NCBI RefSeq assembly: GCF_016616425.1
Contig: NZ_CP067101.1
Span: forward strand, 3,844,001 to 3,908,000
Direction of reading: 5' to 3'
DNA from: Bradyrhizobium diazoefficiens
GTDB taxonomy: Bacteria; Pseudomonadota; Alphaproteobacteria; Rhizobiales; Xanthobacteraceae
DNA length: 64,000 nucleotides
Within the stretch, counting starts at the first letter, position 1; every line of letters begins with the position of its first letter. Shown here one piece after another: positions 30,946-39,818 of this stretch. Position numbers and translations under genes: made by a program. The notes below the pieces were generated by a model, which had not been told where the DNA came from, searched no databases, and worked only from the letters and a program-made list of their open reading frames with translations.

Positions 30946-31143
30946 ATGACAGCTTTTTCAGAGCCGTCCTTTTACCAGGGCGACCGGCACACCTATAAGC
31001 GCGTCGCCATCGTCGGCACGCTGTTCTGTCTCGCTTTCGTGGTGATCAGCTTCTCGCTGCGGCCCCAGGCCGAGGACACGCGCGTTGCGCTCAGGGCCGA
31101 CCGGCTGGTGCGCACGGCGGGCCAGGCGACGCACGCCAACTAA
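30946..31143 (+). CDS. Single-pass membrane protein, 65 residues
   Basis: Begins MTAFSEPSFYQGDRHTYKRV, then one transmembrane helix (AIVGTLFCLAFVVISFSL) and a basic tail. The 3' end with ACGCACGCCAA and stop is duplicated immediately downstream (31143-31161). The function is unknown. Confidence 0.6.
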   Translation: MTAFSEPSFYQGDRHTYKRVAIVGTLFCLAFVVISFSLRPQAEDTRVALRADRLVRTAGQATHAN

Positions 31144-31157
31144 TCGACGCACGCCAA

Positions 31158-31283
31158 TTAACGCTCGTCGCTGGAGATGCGATCGTCGGCCGGCGCCTGC
31201 GGGCCCGCGGTGCCGCGCGAGGCGAGCGCCACGAAGCCGGCATAGCCGGACAGGTTGAGCAAAACTTCGAGCCACGCGGGCAT
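31158..31283 (-). CDS. Small single-helix membrane protein, 41 residues
   Basis: Starts MPAWLEVLLNLSGYAGFVAL, an amphipathic start leading into a short membrane helix, followed by a polar tail (PQAPADDRISSDER). It is convergent with the previous gene. I recognise the pattern as recurrent in Bradyrhizobium but know no function. Confidence 0.5.
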   Translation of the reverse strand: MPAWLEVLLNLSGYAGFVALASRGTAGPQAPADDRISSDER

Positions 31284-31370
31284 GTCGGCCTCTTCTGCTC
31301 TGCGCAGGACGGAACGTGCGCGCGCAATCCTGGTTCCTGCTCCCGCGAAGAAATTCAAACCGGAGTGAAT

Positions 31371-31637
31371 TCAAACGGGAGAGGAAGGGTCGAGCCGGCG
31401 CCCGAGACTCGCAACGGATTTGCTCGACGGCCGCTCTTTCAGGAACTCGGCGATGGCCTGCGCCAGTTCGCGGTCGCTCATCGGCATCGGCGGCGGGCGC
31501 AGCGTGCCGGCCCCGAAGCTGCGCACGATCTCGTCGTAATGCTGATCGTCGGATCTGGGAACCAACCTGCGGATACGGGCCAGCAGAGCGGATAATGACA
31601 AGGCTTCCTCCTCGATCTCCGCCCCGCTGGCAACCAT
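31371..31637 (-). CDS. Hypothetical protein, 88 residues
   Basis: A soluble, mostly helical protein with EEEALSLSALLARIRRLVPRSDDQHYDEIVRSF and a helix DRELAQAIAEFLKERPSS. Composition and codon use are coding-like. No family is recognised. Confidence 0.55.
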   Translation of the reverse strand: MVASGAEIEEEALSLSALLARIRRLVPRSDDQHYDEIVRSFGAGTLRPPPMPMSDRELAQAIAEFLKERPSSKSVASLGRRLDPSSPV

Positions 31638-31670
31638 TGTCGTGTGCTGCCATCTGCTCCCGTGAAACTC

Positions 31671-31710
31671 AAAACCCCGCCAACATCGTGGAGATGCCGA
31701 CGGGGTCTTC
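31671..31710 (-). terminator. Hairpin of the ACCCCG / CGGGGT family, copy C
   Basis: ACCCCG (31674-31679) and CGGGGT (31701-31706) flank an inner CATC/GATG stem, with four T after the minus-strand arm. No minus-strand gene ends just upstream of it. Confidence 0.45.
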
Positions 31711-31881
31711 GTGCTGTCGCCTCAACCCGGATGGCGGAGGCTCCCGCACTTGAACGGGCAATGCGCGCCCGGCGATTTCGTTCCGGCTGCATCGGCTTTT
31801 TTGCGGAGGCCGGTTCTGCAGCGTGCGCGCAACTATCGCAGGCGCTCGTCGTTATCTCCCGACGACGCGAAGGAGGAGAGC

Positions 31882-32172
31882 ATGAAGAAGACACTTGCAG
31901 TTCTGGCCACCGTCGCAGCCGTCGGCGTGACCGCGGTTGCAGCCCCAGCGCCTGCCGAGGCACACGGGCGCGGCATCGGCCCGGGCCTCGCATTCGGCCT
32001 CGCCGCCGGCGCGCTCACCGCGGGCGCAGTCGCAGCCTCCCACCCATACGGCTATTACGGCCCCCGCTACGGCTATTATGAGGGCCCCGGCTATTACTAC
32101 GAGCCTGGCCCCTACGCCTATTACGGTGGGCCGTACTACCGGCACCACTACCACCACTGGCGCCATTGGTAG
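31882..32172 (+). CDS. Secreted Gly/Tyr/His-rich small protein, 96 residues
   Basis: AAGGAGGAG precedes the ATG. Signal peptide MKKTLAVLATVAAVGVTAVA, likely cleaved near AEA. The mature chain has an alanine/glycine hydrophobic stretch, then tandem YGYYGPRYGYYEGPGYYYEP-like blocks and a His/Trp-rich end (YRHHYHHWRHW). This architecture occurs in many exported rhizobial proteins of unknown role. The histidines could bind metal, which is inference. Confidence 0.75.
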   Translation: MKKTLAVLATVAAVGVTAVAAPAPAEAHGRGIGPGLAFGLAAGALTAGAVAASHPYGYYGPRYGYYEGPGYYYEPGPYAYYGGPYYRHHYHHWRHW

Positions 32173-32184
32173 CCAGCAAGCAAA

Positions 32185-32213
32185 AAGCCCGGAGCGATGA
32201 TGCTCCGGGCTTT
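32185..32213. terminator. Bidirectional intrinsic terminator
   Basis: An 11-bp stem AAGCCCGGAGC / GCTCCGGGCTT around GATGAT, with A and T runs at both sides. It lies 13 bp past the stop of the plus-strand secreted protein gene and 26 bp past the stop of the facing minus-strand gene, so it can serve both. Confidence 0.9.
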
Positions 32214-32238
32214 CTCGTGCGCGTCGATCGAATCTACC

Positions 32239-32403
32239 TTACGGCCAAAGCGAGGGCCGTTCGACCTTGCGGGCATTTTCCAGCGTCGACACGAAATACT
32301 CCTCGCGCTCGCGCTTGAATTTTTCCTGCGTGGCACGGAAGGCGCCGACACGGGCGGCGATCTCATCGCGCTCACGGGCTTTGCGTTCTTCGTCTTCGGT
32401 CAT
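32239..32403 (-). CDS. Charged helical hypothetical protein, 54 residues
   Basis: Start ATG at 32403 with GAGGGG six bases upstream. The sequence is a single highly charged helix (DEERKARERDEIAARVGAFRATQEKFKREREEYF) and may form a coiled coil. No signal peptide. The function is unknown. Confidence 0.6.
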   Translation of the reverse strand: MTEDEERKARERDEIAARVGAFRATQEKFKREREEYFVSTLENARKVERPSLWP

Positions 32404-32641
32404 GGCCATCCCCTCGGGTTTACTAAGCTCAAGCACTGCCGCCGCATCATGTTGAGTCGCATTGACACATCCATTGATGCTCCTGAATGGGGCGTCAATG
32501 GGGAGGTGACATTGCAGGATTGTGATATGCGAAGGCCGGAAAAAATTGCTGCGCGCATCGCGTCAGCGCTTGATAAGAGCGTCAACAATCTTGCCCCTTG
32601 CACATGTCGCTGGCAGGGCAAAACGAATCGGGAGGCCATGA

Positions 32642-33400
32642 ATGATTGCCTCGGATCTTCAGGGCGGCGTTGAACGGCTCGGCGAGATGATCGCCGAAGC
32701 TAGGACCATCGTGCCGTTCACCGGCGCCGGCATCTCGACCGAATGCGGCATTCCCGACTTCCGCTCGCCGGGCGGAATTTGGACGCGCTACCGTCCGATC
32801 CCATTCGACGAATTCGTCGTGAGCCGGTCAGCGCGGGACGAATCCTGGCGTCGCCGGTTTGCGATGGAGGAGGTGTTTGCGGCGGCGAAGCCCGGCCGCG
32901 GCCATCGCGCGCTGGCCTCGCTCTACCGCGCCGGCAAGGTTCCCGCCGTCATCACCCAGAACATCGACAATCTGCACCAGGCCTCCGGCTTCGCCGGCGA
33001 GCACGTGATCGAACTTCACGGCAACACCACTTATGCGCGCTGCATCGGATGCGGGCAGGCCTATCCGCTCGACTGGGTGAAGCGCCGCTTCGAGCGCGGC
33101 GGCGCGCCCAACTGCACCGCCTGCGAGGAACCGGTGAAGACCGCCACGATCTCGTTCGGCCAGATGATGCCGGATGACGAAATGCAGCGCGCGACCGCGT
33201 TGTCGCAAGCCTGCGACCTCTTCATTGCGATCGGTTCCTCGCTCGTGGTCTGGCCGGCGGCGGGCTTTCCGATGATGGCGAAGAACGCCGGGGCACGTTT
33301 GGTGATCATCAATCGCGAGCCGACCGAACAGGACGACATCGCCGACCTCGTCATCCACCACGACATCGGCGAAGCGCTCGGGCCCTTTGTCGGCAATTGA
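32642..33400 (+). CDS. cobB: NAD-dependent protein deacylase, sirtuin family
   Basis: 252 residues. NAD-binding motifs GAGISTECGIPDFRSPGGIW (about residue 27) and TQNIDNLHQASG, and the catalytic His in ELHGNTTYARC. The zinc site is C-x2-C (CIGC) and C-x2-C (CTAC), with GSSLVVWPAAGFP later. Removes acyl groups from lysines, for example on acetyl-CoA synthetase. The bacterial Ala-x14-Tyr-x2-Arg desuccinylase signature is not obvious, so deacetylation is the safer prediction. Confidence 0.95.
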   Translation: MIASDLQGGVERLGEMIAEARTIVPFTGAGISTECGIPDFRSPGGIWTRYRPIPFDEFVVSRSARDESWRRRFAMEEVFAAAKPGRGHRALASLYRAGKVPAVITQNIDNLHQASGFAGEHVIELHGNTTYARCIGCGQAYPLDWVKRRFERGGAPNCTACEEPVKTATISFGQMMPDDEMQRATALSQACDLFIAIGSSLVVWPAAGFPMMAKNAGARLVIINREPTEQDDIADLVIHHDIGEALGPFVGN

Positions 33401-33597
33401 GGCATCAATTTGATTCGCGCCTGTGCAAGCTGTTCATAGGTTCCGGCGAATCTCTTTTTTGTCTATGCCTCGCAACCGGTAGTGTTATCTTTTGAGTCGA
33501 AAGATTCGCGTCGCGTCCAGTTGAGAAGGTTCTCGAAGGACGCGTGATTCGGCGCCGCCGCTGAGGCGGGTCGCATGACAGTGTGGGGTCCGGGGTT

Positions 33598-34254
33598 ATG
33601 GGGTCGTCGGACGGATTTGAGTCCAAGAAGCTCGGGATTCCCGGGCAGGGAGTATCGCCAGGGCGGCCGGGTGAGCATGGCGGCGCCGGCCGCGAGAGCG
33701 CGGTCAGTCCCTTCAGCGGGCTGGGTGAGGCCGGTGCCAATCTCGTCGAAGTCCATGGCGTCATCAAATGGTTCGACGCCTCGAAGGGTTACGGCTTCAT
33801 CGTTCCCGATAACGGCTGGCCGGACGTGCTCCTGCACGTTACCGTGCTTAGGCGCGACGGCTTCCAGACCGCCTACGAGGGCGCCCGCATCGTCGTCGAA
33901 TGTATCCAGCGCACCAAGGGTTACCAGGCGTTCCGCGTGGTCTCGATGGACGAATCGACCGCGATCCATCCGGCGCAGATGCTGCCGCCGCGCACCCATG
34001 TCACGGTCACCCCGACCAGCGGGCTGGAACGAGCCCAGGTCAAATGGTTCAACCGGCTGCGGGGCTTCGGCTTCCTGACCTGCGGCGAGGGCACGCCCGA
34101 CATCTTCGTGCACATGGAGACGCTGCGCCGCTTCGGCATGACCGAGCTCAGGCCGGGCCAGTATGTCCTGGTCCGCTTCGGGCCCGGCTCCAAGGGCATG
34201 ATGGCGGCCGAGATCCATCCCGAGACCGGATCGCCGGGATTGCAGTCGCACTAA
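33598..34254 (+). CDS. Protein with two cold-shock domains
   Basis: 218 residues from ATG 33598 (an in-frame GTG lies at 33583). After a Gly-rich leader of about 45 residues come two CSDs. The first has GVIKWFDASKGYGFIVPDNGWPDVLLHVTVL (RNP1 KGYGFI); the second has AQVKWFNRLRGFGFLTCGEGTPDIFVHMETL (RNP1 RGFGFL). Double-CSD proteins are typical of alphaproteobacteria and bind single-stranded nucleic acid as RNA chaperones. Confidence 0.93.
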   Translation: MGSSDGFESKKLGIPGQGVSPGRPGEHGGAGRESAVSPFSGLGEAGANLVEVHGVIKWFDASKGYGFIVPDNGWPDVLLHVTVLRRDGFQTAYEGARIVVECIQRTKGYQAFRVVSMDESTAIHPAQMLPPRTHVTVTPTSGLERAQVKWFNRLRGFGFLTCGEGTPDIFVHMETLRRFGMTELRPGQYVLVRFGPGSKGMMAAEIHPETGSPGLQSH

Positions 34255-34371
34255 AAGGCGCCAATTCCCGCAATCGTGAGCAGAGGCGCGCTGGCAGGCC
34301 GGCGCGCCTCTTTCTTTTCCGGCGACCGCCGCGTAAGGACTGGTTCCAGTCCCACGCATCGAGTGTCATCC

Positions 34372-34857
34372 ATGAATCCTGATCGAAAGGTCGTCTGGTC
34401 CGCTCTGAAGGGCTGGCTTGCCGCCATGCTCGTCATCGCCGGCTGTATCGTCGCCAGCGTGCCCGCCGAAGCCGCCAGCTTCCAGCCGCTGGAGATCGTC
34501 ACCAAGAATGGCGTGCAGGTGTTCTCGGTGGAAATGGCGACGACGGAGAAGGAGAAGGAGACCGGCCTGATGTACCGCAAGGAGTTGGCGGACGGCAAAG
34601 GCATGCTGTTCGACTTCAATCCCGAGCAGGAGGTGTCGATGTGGATGAAGAACACCTATGTCTCGCTCGACATGATCTTCATCCGCGCCGACGGCCGCAT
34701 TCTGCGCATCGCCGAGAACACCGAGCCGATGTCGACGAAGATCATCTCGTCCCGGGGACCCGCACGGGCGGTTCTTGAGGTGGTGGCGGGAACGGCGCAG
34801 AAATATGGCATCCGCCCCGGCGACCGCGTCGGTCACCCGCTGTTCGGCAGCAAGTAG
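34372..34857 (+). CDS. DUF192 exported protein
   Basis: 161 residues. A signal peptide or anchor (LAAMLVIAGCIVASVPAEAA) is followed by the DUF192 domain: VEMATTEKEKETGLMYRKELADGKGMLFDF, MWMKNTYVSLDMIFI, and a C-terminal KYGIRPGDRVGHPLF. Widespread periplasmic fold of unknown function. It follows the cold-shock gene by about 120 bp on the same strand. Confidence 0.9.
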   Translation: MNPDRKVVWSALKGWLAAMLVIAGCIVASVPAEAASFQPLEIVTKNGVQVFSVEMATTEKEKETGLMYRKELADGKGMLFDFNPEQEVSMWMKNTYVSLDMIFIRADGRILRIAENTEPMSTKIISSRGPARAVLEVVAGTAQKYGIRPGDRVGHPLFGSK

Positions 34858-34930
34858 GCGGGGCAGGCGGACGCCTTGAAAGCTTGCTGGCGCCTTGGGA
34901 AGCGTGTATCGACGGGGCTCGCCGGACATT

Positions 34931-35007
34931 CGGGGTATAGCGCAGCCTGGTAGCGCGGCAGTTTTGGGTACTGCAGGTCGTTGGTTCGAATCCAGCTGCC
35001 CCGACCA
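34931..35007 (+). tRNA. tRNA-Pro (anticodon TGG)
   Basis: The cloverleaf starts CGGGGTATAGCGCAG. The anticodon stem GGCAG/CTGC holds loop TTTTGGGTA with anticodon TGG. T loop TTCGAAT, acceptor end CCCCG, discriminator A and encoded CCA (35005-35007). Confidence 0.95.
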
Positions 35008-35272
35008 GTCCCGTCATCCCCGGACTGTTGTCCTCGCAAGTCCGACAAGCGGTTCGTTACGTCGTTGCGCGATTTCCGCGCGATGCTTCAAGAAATTGGG
35101 CCCGCTGACCGGGGCAGAATCGCCAACGGCTTATCGAACCTTTGGCTGCCGCCATAGACATATCTATGTTGGGGATTTCAGCGCCCAATGTCTAAACGGA
35201 CGCCGCCGAGCGATGATATTCCGCTTGAGCGGCGTTGCGCATTTCAGGCGTCATTTTGTCAGATCCGGCTAA

Positions 35273-35431
35273 TCAACCCGACGCATGCCAGCCCGGCGGA
35301 AACGGGACGAACGGCCAGGCCGCCTGGTTGTCGTTGGCGGCTTTCGGCGGCTCTTGTGCCGGTATCATCGAGACTGACGCAGGCGGCGTGGATCGCAGCA
35401 CCAGGTGCACATGCGCACATTGCAAATTCAT
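35273..35431 (-). CDS. Possible small protein with AANDN-type tail, 52 residues
   Basis: An ATG-started frame (35431) ends in KAANDNQAAWPFVPFPPGW, a type of tail I associate with small rhizobial proteins. The N-terminal half is less convincing, and no clear ribosome site is seen. The opposite strand also has an open frame here, so strand assignment is uncertain. Otherwise 35008-35752 shows no recognisable gene. Confidence 0.35.
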   Translation of the reverse strand: MNLQCAHVHLVLRSTPPASVSMIPAQEPPKAANDNQAAWPFVPFPPGWHASG

Positions 35432-35752
35432 TGTGGTCGCCCCGAAAGAGTCTTCTCGGAATTTCAACTGCAAAATTGGACGTCGGCTCAATCAAATAGC
35501 CATGCGCTCAAGATGGCGCGGTCATTCTCAAATCGCGCGCGCAATGTAGATAAATCAGCGCCGGCTTTCAACCGATCTCGGCCCTTGGCCAGGCGAAGTA
35601 AGGTTGATCGGTTAGGTTAAGGACGAGCGGTTATTGCGGCCGCTTTGGCAATCGTTATCAGATCGGTCCCGGCTCGCGATGGACTGCCTGCAATTCGTGC
35701 TCACGCAAGGTCACAGTTCGTCGCAGCGTGCGTATCCTGTGAGTTCTGCGCC

Positions 35753-35947
35753 ATGTCTTTCGATCGCAACTTCAAAACCGCCGGTCCGCAATCGAGCTGG
35801 AGCGAGATCTGGCACCTCTGGACCGTGATCGTGCCCCGCCGTTCGATCAACGGGCAGCTCGTCTTCGGCAAGGTCTGGCGCCGCCACGACGGCCGCGATT
35901 GGATCTACAAGAAATTCACCGAGTTCGACGGCGAGGAAGCGGCCTGA
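35753..35947 (+). CDS. Hypothetical protein, 64 residues
   Basis: Begins MSFDRNFKTAGPQSSWSEIW and continues with a basic beta-rich part (VWRRHDGRDWIYKKFTEFDGEE). Soluble, no signal. The consistent codon use and the good ATG at 35753 support a real gene. No family is recognised. Confidence 0.6.
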   Translation: MSFDRNFKTAGPQSSWSEIWHLWTVIVPRRSINGQLVFGKVWRRHDGRDWIYKKFTEFDGEEAA

Positions 35948-36158
35948 AGCACGATGAGCCCGGAATGAGCCGTCATCGCCCCTCGGGTTAATGCTGTGGC
36001 CGTTGCCTGGGCCTTGTCCGGGGGGAAAGACATCGGTGCGGCGGCGCATGTCGCGACGACACATGCTGGCCGGCGCCGCCCCTAACCCAGGTCAATCGAT
36101 CTCGGTCCAAGCCGCCGGGCGCCCGAACAGCGCGCTCCGAACGGCAGGCGTTCTCAGC

Positions 36159-37334
36159 TCAGGCTGCCTTCGCCGCGGTTGCCGCCGGCTTGGGCGGCGG
36201 CGGCTTCAGCGGCTTGTCCTGCTTCTTCGACCACGAGATGTAATAGGCCACCGTCGTCATGATCGCGATGCCGGCGATGCTGACGAAGATCTGCGCGAGC
36301 AGCGAGCCCGAGCTCATCGACAGCTCGAAATGGCCGACGAAGGACAGGAACACGCCGACGCAGAACACGGCGAGCGACTGCTGGCCGCAGACGATCAAGG
36401 GATCGAACACCTTCCATTCGAGCCCCGACCATTCCTTCGGCACGAAGCGGATCACCAGGATCACGATCACGACGAAGTGGATGAAGCGGTAGGGCGCGAG
36501 GTTGGTTTTGTCGTTGGGGTTGAAGGCCGAGAACAGCCACTCGGGGAACATGCCGCCGAACGCGGGGAAGCGGCCGGCCATGGTCATGATCAGCGCGAAC
36601 AAGAGATAGCCGAGACAGAGATAGAGCGTGATCGGCGCATTGATCAGCGTCATCGAGCGCCGCGCGCCGCCCATCGCACACCAAGCGCCGAACACGAACA
36701 GCACCTGCCAGCAATACGGGTTGAAGTACCACTGGCCGGCAGGATAGGCGTGCAGATTCCAGTCGAAATGACGCGCCGTCAGCCACAGCACGATCGACAG
36801 CATCATGGTGAGATCGGGCTTGCGGAGCATGAACCACAGCACCGGCGGAAACAGCCCCATCAGCACGATGTAGAGCGGCAGCACGTCGAGATTGAGCGGC
36901 TTGAAGCGGAGGAACAGGCCTTGGCGCAGCGTCTCGGTGGCGTTGTCGACGAGGCCGGCGACGTTGAACTCGTTGATCATCTCGGAATCGCCGAAGCGCA
37001 GCGCCAGATAGCTGATCGAAGCGATGTAGATTACAAACAGGATGATGTGGGCGACGTAGAGCTGCCAGACCCGCTTGGTCAGCCGCGTGGCGCCGACGAT
37101 GAAGCCGCGCTCCAGCATCATTCGCGCATAGACGAACGAGGCGGTATAGCCGGAGATGAAAACGAACAGGTCGGCGGCATCGGAAAAGCCGTAGTTGCGC
37201 GTCGTGATCCAGTTCACGACGTTGTCGGGGATGTGGTCGAGGAAGATCGCCCAGTTCGCGACGCCGCGAAACAGGTCGAGCCGGAGGTCACGGCCTTTGT
37301 CAGGGAGCGTGGCGTTGATGTTCAGGAAGGCCAT
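36159..37334 (-). CDS. opgC: OpgC-type membrane acyltransferase
   Basis: 391 residues from the ATG at 37334, with about ten transmembrane helices. It has the OpgC domain start GRDLRLDLFRGVANWAIFLDHIP (conserved Asp/Arg and His-like acyltransferase face) and YGFSDAADLFVFISGYTASFVYARMM. A Pro/Ala/Lys-rich cytoplasmic tail ends the protein. OpgC proteins succinylate osmoregulated periplasmic glucans; no glucan synthase is nearby. Confidence 0.9.
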   Translation of the reverse strand: MAFLNINATLPDKGRDLRLDLFRGVANWAIFLDHIPDNVVNWITTRNYGFSDAADLFVFISGYTASFVYARMMLERGFIVGATRLTKRVWQLYVAHIILFVIYIASISYLALRFGDSEMINEFNVAGLVDNATETLRQGLFLRFKPLNLDVLPLYIVLMGLFPPVLWFMLRKPDLTMMLSIVLWLTARHFDWNLHAYPAGQWYFNPYCWQVLFVFGAWCAMGGARRSMTLINAPITLYLCLGYLLFALIMTMAGRFPAFGGMFPEWLFSAFNPNDKTNLAPYRFIHFVVIVILVIRFVPKEWSGLEWKVFDPLIVCGQQSLAVFCVGVFLSFVGHFELSMSSGSLLAQIFVSIAGIAIMTTVAYYISWSKKQDKPLKPPPPKPAATAAKAA

Positions 37335-37585
37335 GCGACGGGAGCTTTCGGAGGGGGCGGTTGCGCTGATGTCGGCGAGGCGGTGCCGCCGGGCGGGACC
37401 CAAAGCGGAAGGTGGCTACGCAATTGTCACGGTGCAGCATAATGATTATATCGTTCGTGAGGCCGCCGGGGGCCGGAATCACCGATCGGTTCCCAATCGG
37501 TGTCTCTATACTATCCCTGAGGTTTCCACCAACTGCTACCGTGACGCATTGAAATCGAACGAAAGACGAAGAGGCCGGACCGCCA

Positions 37586-37891
37586 ATGACCGCACGCATT
37601 TTCATGCCCGCCAAGAACGCGATGCAATCCGGCCGGTTCAAGACCAAGGAATGGCAGCTCGACTACGAGCCGGAGCAGCCGCGCGCGGTCGAGCCGCTGA
37701 TGGGCTGGACCTCGTCCGGTGACATGAAGCAGCAGATCACGCTCCGCTTCCACAGCAAGGAAGAAGCCGTCGCCTATTGCGAGCGCAAGGGCATCGCCTA
37801 CCAGGTGATCGAGCCCCAGGATTCGGTCCGCCGCCCGGTCGCCTATGCCGACAATTTTTCGTTCCGGCGCGGCGAGCCCTGGACGCATTGA
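37586..37891 (+). CDS. Complex I accessory subunit, NDUFS4-like (ETC complex I subunit family)
   Basis: 101 residues, the alphaproteobacterial homologue of mitochondrial NDUFS4. It has ARIFMPAKNAMQSGRFKTKEWQLDYEP, then LMGWTSSGDMKQQITLRFHSKEEAVAYCERKGIAY and the C-terminal PVAYADNFSFRRGEPWTH. It binds the peripheral arm of NADH:ubiquinone oxidoreductase. It is encoded away from the nuo operon, as usual. Confidence 0.93.
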   Translation: MTARIFMPAKNAMQSGRFKTKEWQLDYEPEQPRAVEPLMGWTSSGDMKQQITLRFHSKEEAVAYCERKGIAYQVIEPQDSVRRPVAYADNFSFRRGEPWTH

Positions 37892-37930
37892 GGGCGGCGC
37901 GAGCGCGCTGCGTCCAACCGACGTAAACTC

Positions 37931-38002
37931 ATGCCCGGCTTGTCCCGGGCATCCACGTCTTTGGAAGCTCGTGAAAGAGCGTGGATCGCCGGGATGTGGG
38001 CA
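37931..38002. repeat. Imperfect palindromic intergenic element
   Basis: ATCCACG (37951-37957) and CGTGGAT (37980-37986) with outer CCCGG/CCGGG and TGCCC/GGGCA pairs form a long bulged hairpin. It resembles a class of interspersed palindromes seen in many alphaproteobacteria. Confidence 0.6.
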
Positions 38003-38142
38003 AGCGGAAGCGCCGCTCCATTGGACGGCTATGTCCGGCCATAACGACAGAGCCGTCGCCCAGACCGTCGCCCAGACCCTTGGCACCCATTCCGCCGCAT
38101 GCTTGGCTGCCCCGCATGACACGACCATGGCGAGGTTAGGGG

Positions 38143-38637
38143 ATGGCCGGGCCGGACCAGCTCGACGGCGTCGATCTGAAGATACTTTCCGAGCTGCAGC
38201 AGGACGGGCGGGTTCGCAACAACGAGCTGGCGCTGCGCGTCGGCGTGTCCGCGCCCAACTGCCTGCGGCGGCTGAAATCGCTGTTCGGCCGCGGCGTGAT
38301 CCAGGCGGTGCGGGCGGTCATCGACGAGCGGCAGCTCGGTTATGAGGTGGTGTCGTTCGTCTCGATCCAGCTCGGCAGCCAGGCCCAGCCGGTGCTGGAG
38401 GCGTTCGAGAGCTCGATCGCTGCGATCCCGCGCATCCAGCAGTGCTGGCGGATTTCGGGCGACACCGACTATCTCCTGAAATGCGTCGCGCCGAGCGTCG
38501 AGAGCATGCGTCAGCAGCTTCTGCATTTTGCGGCAATGCCGAACGTCAAGAACGTCCGCAGCTTCCCGGTGCTCGGGGTGGCGAAGGACGCGCCGCTGCC
38601 GTTGCGAGAGATCGCGCCGGCCGCTTCGGCGGGATAG
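38143..38637 (+). CDS. Lrp/AsnC family transcriptional regulator
   Basis: 164 residues. N-terminal AsnC-type helix-turn-helix: LDGVDLKILSELQQDGRVRNNELALRVGVSAPNCLRRLKSLFGRGVI. C-terminal RAM domain with GDTDYLLKCVAPSVESMRQQLLHFAAMPNVKNVRSFPVL, which binds effector amino acids and mediates oligomerisation. It lies close to the leucine degradation operon and could respond to branched-chain amino acids; that link is inference. Confidence 0.92.
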   Translation: MAGPDQLDGVDLKILSELQQDGRVRNNELALRVGVSAPNCLRRLKSLFGRGVIQAVRAVIDERQLGYEVVSFVSIQLGSQAQPVLEAFESSIAAIPRIQQCWRISGDTDYLLKCVAPSVESMRQQLLHFAAMPNVKNVRSFPVLGVAKDAPLPLREIAPAASAG

Positions 38638-38678
38638 GACAACGCTGTCGACGACGGCCCGGCGCGCTCATGTGCACC

Positions 38679-39707
38679 TCAGCGATACCGGCCGCGAAAC
38701 TCGCGCGGGGAGGATCCGGTCCAGCTGCGGAAGGCGCGGGAAAAGCTCTTTTCGTTGCGGAAGCCGGCGATCTCCGCGATGCGCTTGATCGGCGTACGGC
38801 CGCGCATCAGCTCCTGCTTGGCGAGCTCGAACTTTGCCTCTTCCTTGAGATCGCGCAGCGAGGTGGCTTCCTCGCGCAGGCGCCGATGCATTGTGCGGGT
38901 GGAGAGCGCCAGCTCGCTTGCGACGTCCTCGGCGCCGAGACTGCGTCCGCGCGCATTGCGGAGCACGCGGCGCACGCGTTCGACCAGCAGCCGGTCGCGC
39001 CGATAGGGGAGCACGGTCAGCCGCAACGCGCCCTTGAGCATGTTGTCGAGATCGGCGGCGCTGCGCGTGAGCGGCAGCGAGAGATAGTGCTTGTCGAAGA
39101 CGATGGCCGCGCGGTCCGCTTCGAAGCGGATGTTCCGGCAAAAGATGGTCGGATAGACCGAGACGTGGCCGGGCTCGGCGTGCGGGAACTCCGCCGCGCG
39201 GAGCGCGATCCTGGAGTCGACGGCCCAACAGGAGAAGCCGAGCACGTACCGGAGCAAAGTGACCAGGCAGAATTCGCGCAAGGAACCGAGATCGCGCAGC
39301 TCCCGGATGGATACCACAGCGGTCTCCTCGCCGACCTCGAGATCGAGCAGCACGTCCTCGGTGAGCAGGCGGTGATGCCGGCACCAGCGCTTGAGCGCCA
39401 CCTCCAGCGTCGGCGCCGTGATCGAGGCGCGGCAAAGCATGCCGTAGGTGCCGAAGGGCAGGCGCCGCGAGAACCAGCCGAGCGCCTCGTCGTCGAGCTC
39501 CCGCATGGCATGGCCCGCCAAGGCCTCGAACTGGGCGGCCGTGATCCGCCCGTCCGGAGAATTGACAAGGTCTGGCGGTACCTGACCCCGCTGCAACGCC
39601 TCGGCCGGATCCCGTCCGTATCGCGCATAGGCGGCAACCACGCCACGAACGAAGGCGGCAGGGGTGACGGCGCGGCGCGACATCGCGGTTGCGGCTTGAA
39701 AAGGCAT
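38679..39707 (-). CDS. AraC family transcriptional regulator with PF12625-type N-domain
   Basis: 342 residues. The N-terminal 'arabinose-binding domain of AraC-type' region (about residues 20-200) contains ALGWFSRRLPFGTYGMLCRA and YPTIFCRNIRFEADRAAIVFDKHY. The C-terminal double helix-turn-helix has DVASELALSTRTMHRRLREEATSLRDLKEEAK and IKRIAEIAGFRNEKSFSRAFRSWTGSSPREFR. The ATG at 39707 has AGAGGA upstream. It is divergent from the isovaleryl-CoA dehydrogenase gene and probably activates it in response to a catabolic intermediate. Confidence 0.92.
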   Translation of the reverse strand: MPFQAATAMSRRAVTPAAFVRGVVAAYARYGRDPAEALQRGQVPPDLVNSPDGRITAAQFEALAGHAMRELDDEALGWFSRRLPFGTYGMLCRASITAPTLEVALKRWCRHHRLLTEDVLLDLEVGEETAVVSIRELRDLGSLREFCLVTLLRYVLGFSCWAVDSRIALRAAEFPHAEPGHVSVYPTIFCRNIRFEADRAAIVFDKHYLSLPLTRSAADLDNMLKGALRLTVLPYRRDRLLVERVRRVLRNARGRSLGAEDVASELALSTRTMHRRLREEATSLRDLKEEAKFELAKQELMRGRTPIKRIAEIAGFRNEKSFSRAFRSWTGSSPREFRGRYR

Positions 39708-39729
39708 GGAAATCCTCTGGGAAAATCCT

Positions 39730-39743
39730 CGCCAAGTTTGGCG
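39730..39743. promoter_or_regulatory. Perfect palindrome in the araC-ivd divergent promoter region
   Basis: CGCCAA-GT-TTGGCG lies 22 bp upstream of the araC-type start and 75 bp upstream of the dehydrogenase start. Its position makes it a candidate operator for the operon; the binding protein is unknown. Confidence 0.4.
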
Positions 39744-39818
39744 GAAAATGCAACCTTTTCGACCGCAGAAGGGCCCTGACCCCGGTAGGTTTGGTGCCCA
39801 AAATACGGAGGACTCGCC

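Noticed and set aside
33401..33597. Possible cold-responsive leader upstream of the double cold-shock gene
   Set aside because: The 200-bp region is T-rich in part, but I could not identify a conserved cold-box or stable switch by eye.
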